A DNA stretch of 64,000 bases from NCBI GenBank assembly GCA_033030425.1, contig JAUFSD010000017.1, positions 1,178,001-1,242,000 of the forward strand, in the 5' to 3' direction. Position numbers and translations under genes: made by a program. The notes beneath the pieces were generated by a model, which saw only the letters and a program-made list of their open reading frames with translations, did no database searches and was not told the origin of the DNA. This document shows positions 22,170-34,052 of this stretch, in pieces; the stretch's first letter is position 1; the number at the start of each line of letters is the position of its first letter. This stretch comes from Verpa conica. Taxonomy: Eukaryota > Ascomycota > Pezizomycetes > Pezizales > Morchellaceae.

Positions 22170-24715
22170 ATGGCAGCTCCTCAAGTAAACTCGGTAGATC
22201 AAGAAGCTAGCCCCCGCGGAGTGCGTTATCTTCTCGAATTCGCCAAATATCGGGAAGAGAATCCCGAGCTCGACCCTGATCAGGCCGTAAAGAAATTCCT
22301 TGGCGTGTCTCACACCTCTTTTCGAGACCCGTTTTTGAACCCGCCAGAGACAATAGAGAGGAGTCCGGCAATCCAGATACGCAGGGACTTGACAGTCCCA
22401 TTATCAAAACCCGAATCATGCCCGCAAACCTCGAATATGCCTTTAACTGGTGGTCAACGCATGGCTCGTGGAAACTCGGTATATACCCATCCCCCCCTGT
22501 CGTCGGTCTGGGGGTATTGAAGATCCTCGTTAGAAGGCATCACACACTGAGATAAGTTTCTACAAAGCAGAACCAGACAAGTCCACAACATGCTTTCGCA
22601 ATGAGAGCTGGACGCTCACCTCAACAATTTGCAAACACAACCCCAGTCACATCATTTTCTTCAAGCTTCCCGGAGACACCCCGCATGAATATCCACCAGT
22701 ATGCAACGGGACCTCCGTCATTTCTAGCCTTACAATCCCTTGGTATCGATAGTACACCTGCTCTCCAAGAATATCTTGGTCAAAATGATAGGCACGAGCC
22801 TTTCCCACTTGTCCGCCATGCGGTGGGGGATTCAAGCTTCGGCGAAACTCGAACAAGCAAGGGATATCCATCCTTGTCAATCGACCCTACCCTTGATAGC
22901 TTCAGCGCACCCCAGATGAGGCCCCAGCTGTCTAGTTCAGCTTCGGAGTACTTTCCCGGCTGTGATGATGGATATCTCGACAGCCCCCATTCGTTCTCCT
23001 ATCCCATGGGCCGCCATTCTCGGAGTTACTCGAATGGATCTTACAATAGCTCTCTTATCAGTTCTTCGCAAGCCGAGTCGGCGTCTCCAACCGACCCATA
23101 CATTATTGGTCAACATGGGGAGTCAAACTCAATGAGCCGACAGGCCAGCGGTACTAGCTTTATTCATAACGGATTTTCAATGCTCAGAGTCCAATCATCC
23201 ACCGGGAGTTCTGGAGATGTTAATGATTGTTTGGGGGATATTTATGCTGTTAATCACGACATGGATAATATGCTCACTGGTATCGGGGGGTTTACGACTG
23301 GGGGTGGCGATGACCTTTCATCTCTCAACAAGGCTTCAGCCCAAGTCGTGTTAAAGAGGCCCTCAAGCATGAGTGTTGACGACCTCAATGATTCGATGGC
23401 AATAGCAGGAGGACAAGCAGGGCACTCCCCCTCATCTAGTTCGAACGGTCAATCAAAGTCAAGAAAGCAAAGACGAGTCAAGGAAGAGAAGGAAGAGAAA
23501 GTTGATTTTCTACGCCAAAAAAATACCGGTGCTACAAAACAGCAGCAGCAGGGGGTAAAAGTCGAACAAGAAACTACGACAAAAAACAATACCGGCCCTA
23601 CAACAGCACGGCAATCGGAGAAAAAGAGCCCTGAGGGTGCTGTTCGATCTTTGCCCACAATCAAGCCCGGAAAAAACCCAAACAGTCCACCACTGACCAC
23701 TTCAAAATCTTCTTATATTCGTCCTCCACACCCACGGGTACATTGCACTAAGTGTAATGCTCATCCAGACGGGTTTCGTGGTGATCATGAGCTCCGACGC
23801 CATAGCGACCGAGAGCATGCATCAACACGGAAGATGTATGTCATCAAAGATATCTCTAAAGGAAAAACACTTTTGGCAAAATGTAAGGCATGTCAATCTG
23901 GAAAGAAGTATGGGGTCGACTACAACGCGGCCGCACACCTGAGAAGACAGCACTTCAAGCCAAAAACCCGGAATGGTAAGAACAAACAGAAGGTTACAAC
24001 AGCCCTTGACCATGCTGTTCCGGAAATGGCAGAGCTGAGAAAATGGATGGTTGAGGTTGAAGTTGAAGTTGAAGTACCGAAGGATCAAGACTCATATTAC
24101 AAGAAGGACCACTCAAAGGAAAGTGGAGATGCCACTCACTTTAAGGGGGAAGACGACGGCGATACAAGCGAAGAGAACGATGAAGAAGAGGCACAGCAGG
24201 CTGACGGAGATGAAACACGTCATGAAGTAGCTGGGCACAAAGACCAACAAGATACCTTGGAATTCATGCAAGGCATCGAGTTAGAAGTTGATTTAGCTTC
24301 AGGTCAACCCCAATCAGACTATACGTGGGCCTGCAGTAGCTGGAGTGGGTCGACTATCAATAATGCCACTTATACACGTTCCAACCCAAAGATGCCTCAG
24401 CACTTAACTCATAGCTTCGGGTCTCATGTTTCAGCTACCGCGGGGTCTGTACCTCTCATAGGAGGCCTTAACCAGCAACAGAACATCGCTATTCAATTGC
24501 CAGTTCAGCATCAAATGTTGATGCAAGATAACCTTCACCTACAGCAACTACCATACTTCACACATGAAACTCGCAATGCTGGTAATTTCGGCGATTGTTT
24601 ACCAGTGGCTGATACAAGAACAGCCAGGTTTAATGATGGCACTTTTGACTTCTTAACTCCGGTTACAGGTCTAGAGATATTTTCTGATATTCAAAGTGAT
24701 CATAAGCCCTTCTAG
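22170..24715 (+). CDS. Fungal C2H2 regulator with FRGDHELRRH finger, 2 exons
   Basis: Predicted nuclear transcription factor of 817 residues: exon 22170-22478, intron 22479-22570 (92 bp), exon 22571-24715. The ATG at 22170 (MAAPQVNSVDQ) is the first in frame. Exon 1 has a short helical motif, GVRYLLEFAKYREENPELD. The middle is Ser-rich and disordered, followed by a basic KSRKQRRVKEEKEEK stretch that may be the nuclear signal. The finger region near residues 490-570 has CTKCNAHPDGFRGDHELRRH SDREH and CKACQSGKKYGVDYNAAAHL RRQH. This pair is diagnostic of a family widespread in Pezizomycotina and annotated simply as C2H2 finger protein. After the fingers come MAELRKWMVEVEVEVEV and an acidic region, DEEEAQQADGDE, that may activate transcription. 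Unlike the minus-strand paralogues, no intron interrupts a finger, so it belongs to a different subfamily. Confidence 0.9.
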
Positions 24716-25476
24716 GAGTCCCTTTTTTTTTTAGTTTACTTTATTTAAATATTTTTTTCATTACTCTTGCTTTATTTCGCATTTTTGTTATTGGGCCGAA
24801 CTAGAGGCGCTGAAGTTAAAGAGAGGAGTTCATCTTTGTACGCAAGTGGGACAGTTATTTGGGCTGCTTTCTTGGGAGGGCGTTGATATTCAATGATTAT
24901 TCTACCTTATTTTTGTGTGTATGTTTCTTTATGTTGGAGTTGAAATCGGAGTTGCAATGGAGGAGTTTGTCGAATAGTGAGTGTTTTAGCCTTTGCTATT
25001 TTGTGAACCTAGTGTGTACTTCTTCAGGGGGGGTTCTTCCCCATGCCAAATTGTATATCCTATTCCCTAAGTCCGCTTTTTGCTCTTTTTATCGTTCTTA
25101 TTTATATTCTAGCCGCGTTTTACTTCGAATTCTTATGTTTCTGTCACGTAAATCATATTTTATGCACTAGTCGATAAATCTACCACCTATATCATAAATT
25201 TACTACACTTCTTGCCAAACCTTCAGTCTTGAATATATTCCTAGGCCATATAGCAGCACCTAGAACTTTGGAGATGTGTCATGTGCGTTTTCCCTTTTAA
25301 TTTGTAAGCGCTTAATTTTTTTCTTGTTCTCTGACTCACCATGTCTTTTAAATTACATATCTACACACACCTACGACCAAACATAAGCGTGCTTGCTTGT
25401 TATCCTGGGATTGGTATACCTTGAAACCGGGAAGATTAATAGTTTCCTGCTTCCCATATAATTGCGTGGGTGGCTG

Positions 25477-25484
25477 TGACGTCA
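25477..25484. promoter_or_regulatory. Perfect CRE palindrome TGACGTCA
   Basis: TGACGTCA is the binding site of ATF/CREB-type bZIP proteins. It lies about 760 bp past the zinc-finger stop codon and more than 3 kb from any predicted start, so a target gene is not evident. One 8-mer of this kind is expected about once per 65 kb by chance. Confidence 0.25.
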
Positions 25485-26974
25485 AAACCGAGTGATATCA
25501 CATGACTCTCCATACACCGGCAAGCTTTAGATCCGATTCCGAGGCCCACCAAAGTATTCAAAATAAGACCGCAGCTAATAGCGTCGGTTTTCTCTACTTA
25601 TTAGTCTCTAAAGGGAAGTGGGCGCCCCAGTGATATTTTTTTATTTTTTTTTACCTCCGGGCGCTTGGGCGACGAGTTCAACAAAGTTCCCCCTGAAGGT
25701 TGGGCCACATCTTTGACATTATTGGGCATAGGGAGAAATTTCTTGACGCTCGACTAGTTACCGCTTGTAGTAGCGTATGGCACTACAAAAGTCAAAGCGC
25801 ACTCAGGAGTGAAAGATATGTCTCGTATGAACGGGGGGGGAGGGGGGGTGCGTAAGCTGAAGTGGGCCCGGGGAGCAGCACTGAGGAATCTCCAGTGCCT
25901 TGCAGGAGCTGATCTTTTAAAAAAAAAAATGTTACTGCGCGTGTAAGGGAATTACCGAGATCAAGAATCGCTTTACGGGTTGTCGCCACTTCAGGTTAAA
26001 ACTCCGGGGGGGGGATTGTCGATTGATGATATTTATATACTATTATACCGTCCTCAGTACCCTTTACAATCATGATGCATCCCTGCTACAACTGGCCAAG
26101 TAGTATCCACCTGACTGTCATGCTAAGGAATTCCCGCCATAGCGTAGGATAGTATTGTTAGCATTTATGAGGGGGGGTTCTCATAGGCCACCACGGATGC
26201 GATTGGTATCTTTCTGAGTCTAGGATTCCTATATATATAATTTAAGGCACTCAGTATGATCCCTGTTGTAGTGGTTTGTTCCCAGACTGTTTTGCCTACC
26301 AAATGCAATCTCTAGCTAGGTTAACATAAACTTCCCTCGCCATATCTAGGCCATAATGATGTTGCACTTTTCCATCACAATCGGTACCAATGAAGTGAGG
26401 ATATAAAGATCTTTCTATGTAGCAAATTCTAGCCACTTTAGGAACCTATGGGCCGATATCAGAAGATACTTCCTAGAGTGAGGGTTAGGTTTGCAGGAGT
26501 TTGACTTCGCCTGACTAGACGCAATACTTGAACTAATACTCAATATGAATAAAATATGAATCAAAAGGTGTAGCCTGAATATCTAAGCCCTATAATATTG
26601 TCTAAGGCGCCTATAACACCTTATGACCTCTTTGCCAGAAATGGGCTTATATTCTTCCCATGCATATATACGCATAGCTCAAAGCTTCAATTCGATAAAG
26701 AAACGAGAACTAACGAGCACAAAATACGGGCTGGGGCAGAGTATAAATAAAATTACTATGCAGATTTCTCAGGATAGATATATTGGTTCTAATGAGACTA
26801 TCTAGAAATCTAACGCTCAGGCGGGTGAACTTCAAGTGAGAATAGTAATCTCCTAAACTACAATTACACGATATGAGAAACTCGGGCCAACAAAAATATT
26901 ATATCCGAGAAAATTATGGTTTATGATCTTTTTAAATATCTATTAACGTAGTGGTAGGCGCCAAGTTGTTATTT

Positions 26975-27001
26975 GAATGGATGAATGAATTAATTAATCA
27001 T
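26975..27001 (+). repeat. Dispersed GAATGAATTAATCAT-type motif, copy 2
   Basis: Contains GAATGG, then GAATGAATTAATTAATCAT with an extra TTAA unit. Downstream TACATGGAGCC resembles TACACGTAGCC after copy 1, so the similarity extends beyond the motif. Confidence 0.45.
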
Positions 27002-27763
27002 AAGTACATGGAGCCAAGCTGTTAGTTAATAGCGGGTGACTTCCTATGACATGAATATCTTGCTAGTACATGTAGTTCTCCGTGAATATTAATTGCCCAA
27101 GGATTATCCCCTGGAGTCTTACCTCTAGACGCTAAGCGACTAAAAGGGCACCTAAATTTTTAACTCCGTTATAAAGCAACAGTATCATTATAATACTACA
27201 CAATTATTTCAGTAAAAGACTTAGGACCATCCCTCAACTTAAACAGATATACATATCCTTACACCCAACTCACTCAAACACAGGGCTTACTACACTTCTC
27301 CTTCTTCTCATTCCATCGCCTAACTGAGCCTAGCACTTGCCCGTATCGGGATACTGTACCAAGCACTGTGGGTAGTGGTCAGGTTGTCAGGTTACCTTTT
27401 GTGTACTTAAAAATACTGGTTTCTATCATGGTCAGGAATGAGTTGTAGTAGATCTAGTATATAATTAATACTGGGTCACTTGGTGCTGATAGGTTTGACA
27501 TAGTTAGTGGGGTTATTTCCGGAGGAAACTTTCTACTTCACAGCTGCGGGGGGCTTTACAGTATTTCATGATAGTTTGGTCATTGTCAGAACTAGTTATC
27601 TATACCATTACTCAAAAAAAAATACTCATTTTCATAGCTACACTGCAATAGTCAAAAAATATAATCACTGAGACCGGCTGCACTATCCACAGTACTCGGT
27701 ACAGTATATCTACTACTAGAATCCTAACCCTCACAAAAAAACCTAGATACACATAGGAGCTTA

Positions 27764-28039
27764 AATCGGTCAAAAGTTTATTTACCACCAGTAAAGTACA
27801 AAAACGCTAGATTCCAGCGCTTGTACGTGACTGAATCCAGCACCTTATACTTGAGCCAAAACTAATTTACTGAGACAGGTGCTTAGATATTAGTGATAGT
27901 GGCTTACCTCTCTAGTAGCCTAGTCACTTTGCCACCTAATCAAATTAACTAATGCGCTTGACTCAAGTACAGGATGCTGGAATCTAGCGTTTTTGTACTT
28001 TAATATACCACCCGGTGGTAAACAAACTTTTCACCGATT
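27764..28039. mobile_element. Long foldback MITE, 276 bp
   Basis: The left arm starts AATCGGTCAAAAGTTTATTT and continues through CTAGATTCCAGC. The right arm is its complement with a few mismatches and a short insertion. Weaker complementarity carries on inward (CCAGCAYC..ACTTGAGYCAA), so almost the whole element can fold into one hairpin. TA flanks both ends (27762-27763 and 28040-28041), consistent with a Tc1/mariner-type target duplication. There is no coding capacity. Confidence 0.8.
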
Positions 28040-28085
28040 TACTTTTCCAGTCTCCCATGGTTCTTGTGATAAAGTACCCGACAAT

Positions 28086-28104
28086 GAATGAATGAATTAA
28101 TCAT
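28086..28104 (+). repeat. Dispersed GAATGAATTAATCAT-type motif, copy 3
   Basis: Reads GAATGAATGAATTAATCAT and lies 47 bp to the right of the foldback element at 27764-28039. Same family as the copies at 211, 26975 and 49690. Confidence 0.45.
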
Positions 28105-28794
28105 AACTAAAGCACCCGACAACAATTGTATTAACCAAGCGATTTGTTAGAGTGATTCAAACAGAAACCTATATTAAACAATCACCTTAGTTCTACATTA
28201 ATCTCTTTTTTTTTGCCGGAAGAGCGCAGTTAACAGTGCTGTTGACTAGGTACTTTTAGTACCGAATTCCAACTACGAGTTGACAGGGTAGGTCTCATGA
28301 GCCTTAGCCATACTGTACCCGGTGTATACCTAGGTTGCTATTCCTCTAGAGGTAATCGTAAGTTATTTAGTAGATATAAGTGCACCCTCGAGTATTAGAG
28401 TAGGGCCATCTCTCTTTTAGGTATATTTTTTTAAGATAACTAGAGTATTAGTCTACCTAATTGGGGAACAGGTCTGGAAGATTTTTTTTATCTAATAAGA
28501 TTACTGAATGGGATATCCGAAACGGTACAGGGGAGGGGTTAGAATATAACATTCTTAGTTGTTGAAATTAGCTCGCACCAAAACGATAGGATCAAAGTCA
28601 AGCAGACGCAAAATAATTCTAGTACTGTTTTTCCACCTATCACTACCTCATATCACAGAAACTGCAAGAGAGCTTCTCAACACCTAAGTCTTAATTATAA
28701 TCCTGATATAGAGAACGAAAAAAAAAAAAAAAAAAAGATACTCTTAGATATCATCTACCTAGTCTTATAATATGCTTTACCACCACCACCCTCT

Positions 28795-29899
28795 CTATAG
28801 CTTTGGCTTCCCTGCATTCCCATCTTCGAAAGCTCTCGGCTTATTACGACTGCTACTAACGATAATAGCGAGCTGGTGCGCGATTGCAACTAAATTACCA
28901 TCCTCATCAAAGATGTCGACATTGACGTCCATCCGGCCGTTTCGTATCTCGCGTGCTTCAATGCGACAGAAGAGCCATTCCCACCCACCCGGTGGTGCTG
29001 CGCGCTTGATTTCGACAGACAGAGAAAGAGTCGGGTACCAATGGGATGCAGATGTTGCAGGGTAATTTTCAGGGACTGGAAGATACTACATCAAGAAGTC
29101 AGCTAGGTTAAGAGAAGAAAAACGAGAGAGAGAGAGAGAGTATACCATATCACTCAGATACCCTAACGCCGATACATCCATAAAGTCACCATTATCAAGT
29201 TTAACCCACTGCTCTGTGACACTTGGAATCTCCCTAATGCTCCCATCCAAGTCCCCACGTGGCATCTTATAGACCAGCTTTCTAGCAACCGGCCGCACCT
29301 CCCCCAGTGGATCCATCTTGACCAGCCATTCCGTACAATCCTTCTCACGGTCCGGGATGCCACGTGCGGGCAGCGGCGAGAGTGTTTTGAGTGTGGGGCC
29401 TGTTTGGAGCTTCTCAAAGTGTGTGTAGGCAACTATAGCCTCGAGACATGTTCGCGCGCCGTTATTCTGAGACAGGATTGTACGGAGAAAGGTGTACTGC
29501 CGGCCTATCTTGATTGGGGTTATAGTGATTGTGGCCGGGCCGGCAGTGCAAGAGTTGAAGAAGTGTGTTGAGATCTGGATCGCGTGGGGCTGGTCAAGTG
29601 GTGACAACTTTGGGTGGGTGGTGATGTGTGTACGAGAGGTTTGTAGGAGGAGGGAAGTCAAGTAACCGCCATGAGGGACTGTTTATTCAAATCAGTAAGC
29701 TGTAAAGCTTAAGGAGGTGATATAGAACAGGAGGGAGACTACCGAAGCCGATACACCAATCGCGCTTCAAATCAGCTGAATACACCCCCGAGCCCTCAGG
29801 AGTGCTGGTATGGGGAACAAGCTGGACGTCAACTGCCTCTGCAAAGCTGGAGAACTTGAACCCGGGGGGGAGAAAAGGCCTGTTTTTCCAGTTTGACAT
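28795..29899 (-). CDS. Hot-dog-fold thioesterase family protein, 3 exons
   Basis: Predicted acyl-CoA thioesterase-like protein of the double hot-dog (4HBT_3/TesB-like) type, 326 residues. Exons are 29899-29743, 29678-29146 and 29085-28795, with introns of 64 and 60 bp; the second carries an AG/CT run. Evidence includes DWCIGFVPHGGYLTSLLLQT, the start of the first hot-dog domain, where GG precedes the long helix. Then come GPATITITPIKIGRQYTFLR strands and, in the last exon, WYPTLSLSVEIKR, PPGGWEWLFCRIEAREIRNG and FDEDGNLVAIAHQLAI, the typical end of the second domain. Fungal members probably hydrolyse acyl-CoA thioesters; the substrate here is unknown. The start at 29899 gives MSNWKNRPFLPPGFKFSSF. 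A TGACGTCA lies about 610 bp upstream. The neighbours are unrelated. Confidence 0.88.
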
Positions 29900-30510
29900 T
29901 GTAGTATGATGGCTGTCCTGTGCGTGTTTAGACTATGGGGGAGTATTTACTCTCTTCCCCCGTACCTTGGAGCTCTGGTGAGCCTCGGGCCCATAATAGT
30001 TGATGATTATCGTGCTTATTGGCTGAGCCGAGGTTGAAATCTATCTGGGTCACGTGTTGCTGAGTGAGCACTTGCATTCCTTTGCTTTTACGCCCAAGCG
30101 CAACTTGTGAAGAGCCCCCAGCTGACTTCTAACCAGTGGACTCGTTAAAGGGGTTAACGGAAGTCTTAATGTCGGGACTCCTCTCGGCAATGATTGAACC
30201 CATATATGAGCAAGTCATGACATTAATTATCAGACATTAAGGATCTCTGGGATCTCTAGTATCTTATATAACTCTATCTTAGATTTACGATTTTGTGTAG
30301 CCATATAAACCCTAGGACCCGCCCAGATCTCAAGAAAATCCCACCCCTGTGCCCAAATGCCCCTTCCTAGGACCAATTATCCGCCCCTTCACATAAACCC
30401 CCGTAGCTGCAGGCCAGGATAAGGAATACCGAGTGATAAACTGTGAGCTGGTGCGCCCGCCCTAGAAAGTGATCTTTAGAGTGCTTTTACGACCCGCAGC
30501 CTGCATGATG

Positions 30511-30518
30511 TGACGTCA
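30511..30518. promoter_or_regulatory. Perfect CRE palindrome upstream of thioesterase
   Basis: TGACGTCA lies about 610 bp upstream of the thioesterase ATG (29899), within plausible promoter range. It is the consensus site for ATF/CREB bZIP factors. Function is not shown by the sequence. Confidence 0.3.
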
Positions 30519-30661
30519 ATTGGCCAGGATCTATCCACCCATATATGGAGATCTCCCGCGGATATTCACCCCTGTCTGCCTTATCTTTCAATACTGATCC
30601 GCCCACCCGTATCACTTTTCTTTCCCCGAAAAGGTCTCAATGCGCGTGGAACTTGTATTTA

Positions 30662-31182
30662 CAGCCACTAGGCAGATATGTTCGTGATGCGGTTTCAGGT
30701 GAGACAGCGCACGGTTCCTGGAGGAGAACCCAAAATTCACAAAACTTTGAAAATCTGCTGAAAAACAAGGATAGATACAAAAAAATTCAGATTTAAGAGG
30801 TAGATACTTGAGATTATCAAATATTTTTAGAAATGATTTGCAAGATTTTACCTTGTCTGACTGATTTTTGAAGAATTACTGAACTATACCTAAAATTGTC
30901 AATTCTTCCGCCGAGACTAATTTCCACACCATCTAAAAGGCCAAAGCACCAGTTAAAGCACTTTTAGAAAACTTTAAAAATTCACCATGAGATAGATACA
31001 TATGTGAAAAATCCTTCATAGAGTTATTAGGTACTCAGAGTAGTAGAGATTTATTGGAAATTTAAAGGAGATTTATATCTTTTCTTCTAGATTTATAATA
31101 AATTTTTCAATATATAAAGATTCCTGCCGAGCCGTATTTCGTCATCTGAAACCACATCACGAACATATCTGCCTAGTGACTG
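30662..31182. mobile_element. MITE with CAGYCACTAGGCAG termini, 521 bp
   Basis: The ends carry inverted repeats of about 36 bp: left CAGCCACTAGGCAGATATGT, right the complement of CAGTCACTAGGCAGATATGT, continuing through TCGTGATGYGGTTTCAG. TA flanks both ends (30660-30661 and 31183-31184). A CAGT-type terminus with TA duplication is typical of Tc1/mariner (pogo/Fot1) elements. The interior is AT-rich with no transposase frame, so it is non-autonomous. Confidence 0.82.
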
Positions 31183-31434
31183 TACGGATCCTCAAAAGTA
31201 TAGATTTTACAAAAGAATATGACCTGTCTAGGCCGACTGGGAGCTCCCAAATCAATTAACATAGTGTTTCCCCTCCCCCCCCCACCCCAGGTGTCCATCT
31301 TCTGTTTTCATTTAAAATGCTTTACTTAAACCATACTCCAAAACCCCCCCAAAAAAGATGTATCCAAAAAAAATAAAAAAATACACAATCATACATAAAC
31401 TACCTATCGAGCTAGTCCCACCTCGCTGGCGCTA

Positions 31435-33736
31435 TTAACCATTGTTATCACTACAGAGTCGTTCCCGTTTACAGCTCGTACACCTCGGGTGTTCGCATGA
31501 GAAACAGGAAGCAGTCAGAGCTTCTAGATAAGGTCCTGTATCTGGACACTGCTGACACTGTATGTAATCTCTGATATTAGTACTGTAGGGAGATATAGTT
31601 GGGGGAGCTCCATACGCAATACCACAGTCTTGTCCCACTAGGTCTAGTTTTCGACGGTTGTTTTGGGATTTTAGTCCCCCCCATCTCGTCTTTTGCTAGT
31701 TCCTCGCCTCTCTTTTCCGCATCAGGCGCCGTACACGCAACGAGCTTCTGTCCATTATTTGCACCAGTAGTAATATCGTAGTCTTCCAGTACATCATCCC
31801 TTTCAACTGATTTTAGCTTTTTCGCCGCCGCCACAGTTGATTCTCCCACCGGAATCTCCCCATCATCGTCATCGTCTGAGCTAGATTGCGTTGGGCCGTA
31901 TTGGTCATCATCATCATGGAACTTGTACCTATTGATCTTCAAGCCTTCGTCGATGAAATGTTTCCCCAAATGATCGAATCTCTCGTCCCACCCGCCAAGA
32001 CCCTTCTTCTCGAGATGGACGACAAGACCTCTAGGCTCTTCTTGACCCTTGACGGCCGGGCAGAACCCACACCAGAAGGTCTTGAAATTATTCCTTCCGA
32101 TATGTGCCTCAGTAGTCTTGGTAGCGATCTCGTTCTTATCGGTGATACTGTGAACGCTGCGCAAATGAGTGGTGTGAGATTCTCTTCGGAACGACAACTT
32201 CCCGCAGAGAGCGCTCGAATTGGGAGGGATCACACCGCATTTCCATAGCTCGAGCTGGAAATGTTGACTATTCTCATGACGCTTCCAATCATTCTTACTA
32301 CCAAAGAGCTTACCGCAACCTCTGAAGGTGCAAGCATATGGTCGAGAATGCCGCTTCATGTGTTTTCTGTTTTTTTTTCAAATTGAAGTAAAACAACCTT
32401 GTTAGATTTCTAGCCCTTTATAATACGCCCCCCTTCTCTGTATTTTATTTGGAGTTGGGATATACGTAGAAGGGGAGAGGAGGGGGGGGGGAACTGCATA
32501 CCTGAGCTTACTAGGCATTGTGAAAACTTTGTCGCACTCTGGGCAGACTGTGCTTTTACCATTTTGTGGGAGAAGTGTATGGGTGGGTTGGGTACCGGGA
32601 GCCCCATGTTTCAGTATTCCCTGAGGCGGTCCACGTTGCGGCACTCGGGGAGAAGACCGTGTGGGGGAGTTCTGTCGCCGGACCCGAGTAGAATCAAGCG
32701 TGAGTGGTTCATCCTCTGTTATTACCATGGCTTGCTGTTGCTGTTGCTGCTGTTGTTGCTGCTGTTGCTGCTGCTGCCGCTGGTGATGATGGGCTTGAGA
32801 GACATCCGTCGCAGTTGCCTGAGGCGACGCCACTGATATAGGTGGTGAAACCAATTGTCGCTGTAAACCTTGAGCATCAACCTGAGTTGTTGAAGATGAA
32901 GCCACAGTTGGAGGTGCTGCTGTGCCGCTCGAAGATAAAAGCCTAGAAATCACCGATTCTTCGGTGGCGTCTTGTGTGATAAATGTTCGTAGACTATGGC
33001 TAGCCGTGGAATGTCTAAAGCCATCCCGGTTCATATGCTCCGGACTATCTTCAACTCTTCTCAACTGTGATTCGTGGGTGGCTTCATCGTAGAATCGAAC
33101 TCCCTCGTTGTGATCATATGAGGCGGGCATGGTCAGGCCCGAGGCTTCACTAGGGGAATATGTCATTGAAACCAGCTGGAATCTATTCCCATGCCCCCAC
33201 TCATCATGTTCCTCATCGCACAAGGCATTGTACTCGTGGATAACACTGTTCATCTCCTTGATCTTGTTGAAGAGTTCCCTTAATCGCTGGGACCTCTTGG
33301 CCTTCGCCTGGGCTCGAGCATGGCTCTCCTTACCTTGTTCGTGTCTCTCTGAAGGTACCTTGGAATTTGCGTCAGACAAGAGTTCATTACACTGAGGTCT
33401 ATTAGTCCTTTCTGTATCAGATTGATGTTCCACTGCTTGGGGACGAGACGTGGCCGCCATCGATTCCGGTATCTCATCAATCTCCATCCGGTCACCGGAG
33501 TCAGATCCAAGGTCCAGATGGGGGCCTCGGGAAACCGGAGAAATTGGTGGCTGCCCGATCCTTCCGGACTCAGAAGCCGATTCCCAGCCAGGAAACCGGG
33601 GGACAGGGGGGTGCCGGCTTCTCCGGGATGAGCGGGATAGCTGGAAGTCAATGGACATGGCCGGGCCAGGGCTTTCCATGGGAGTGCGAGGCATGGAACA
33701 TTCGGTCTCGGATCGGGTGTCTATAGAAGTGTCCAT
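31435..33736 (-). CDS. C2H2 zinc-finger protein with Cys-rich C-terminus, 3 exons
   Basis: Predicted 702-residue nuclear regulator from exons 33736-32502, 32366-31616 and 31557-31435. The N-terminal 390 residues are Ser/Arg-rich and include a Gln run of about 16 (32735-32790). Finger 1 is CPECDKVFTMPSKLRKHMKR H, finger 2 CTFRGCGKLFGSKNDWKRHE NSQH. Next come WKCGVI..CGKLSFRRESHTTHLRS VH and FWCGFCPA, with WDERFDHLGKHF, a block found in fungal proteins of this type. The last exon adds CCQQCPDTGPYLEALTAS and CFSCEHPRCTSC, a metal-binding tail. Its intron (31558-31615) is supported because splicing creates LWYCCQQC in frame. The 135-bp first intron splits Arg AG|A at spacer residue 11 of finger 1. 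The start was taken at the first in-frame ATG (33736); the frame stays open upstream, so a further 5' exon is possible. Confidence 0.87.
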
Positions 33737-33931
33737 GGAAATGTCCGTCCCGGGTGGTTGGACCCGGCGGCATTCGGATTCCGCCCTTGAAAAATGGAAC
33801 AAATATAAGAATAGGAAAGTTTCCCGGGTACAAAACGGGAACTCCGTAAGTAGGGATATTAAGGACGAAAAGAAAGGGAAAAAGTCCCCCCCCCCAAAAT
33901 ATATAATATACTATACCAAAAAGGCACTACA

Positions 33932-34052
33932 AATTGGAATCAACCTCCAGTTCTATTAAAGTATACATCAAGCCCAAAACTGGCGGCAGTTGGATTCTAA
34001 ATGCCGGGGGTTAAACCGCCAATTGAAAGTTTGATCCGTTGATTCCAATTTG
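33932..34052. mobile_element. Small MITE with CAAATTGGAATCAAC termini
   Basis: A 15-bp perfect inverted repeat (CAAATTGGAATCAAC) is flanked on both sides by TA (33930-33931 and 34053-34054), giving an element of about 121 bp. The interior shows further partial complementarity around GGCGG. It overlaps the last codons and stop of the zinc-finger gene at 34011-35444. Confidence 0.55.

Larger units (their letters stand above)
24716..28794. other. Gene-free stretch, AT-rich with repeats
   Basis: The 3' untranslated region of the upstream gene probably lies in the T-rich first few hundred bases. No other gene is supportable. The stretch holds a perfect TGACGTCA at 25477-25484, homopolymer runs, two copies of the GAATGAATTAATCAT motif (26975-27001, 28086-28104), the long foldback element at 27764-28039 and an A18 run at 28720-28737. 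Confidence 0.5.
29900..31434. other. Intergenic region with a MITE
   Basis: This is the upstream region of the thioesterase, whose promoter should lie at 29900-30550, with a CRE-like site at 30511. It also holds the inverted-repeat element at 30662-31182 and the 3' flank of the zinc-finger gene ending at 31435. The frame at 30545-30796 runs across the element boundary and is not credible as a gene. Confidence 0.55.
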
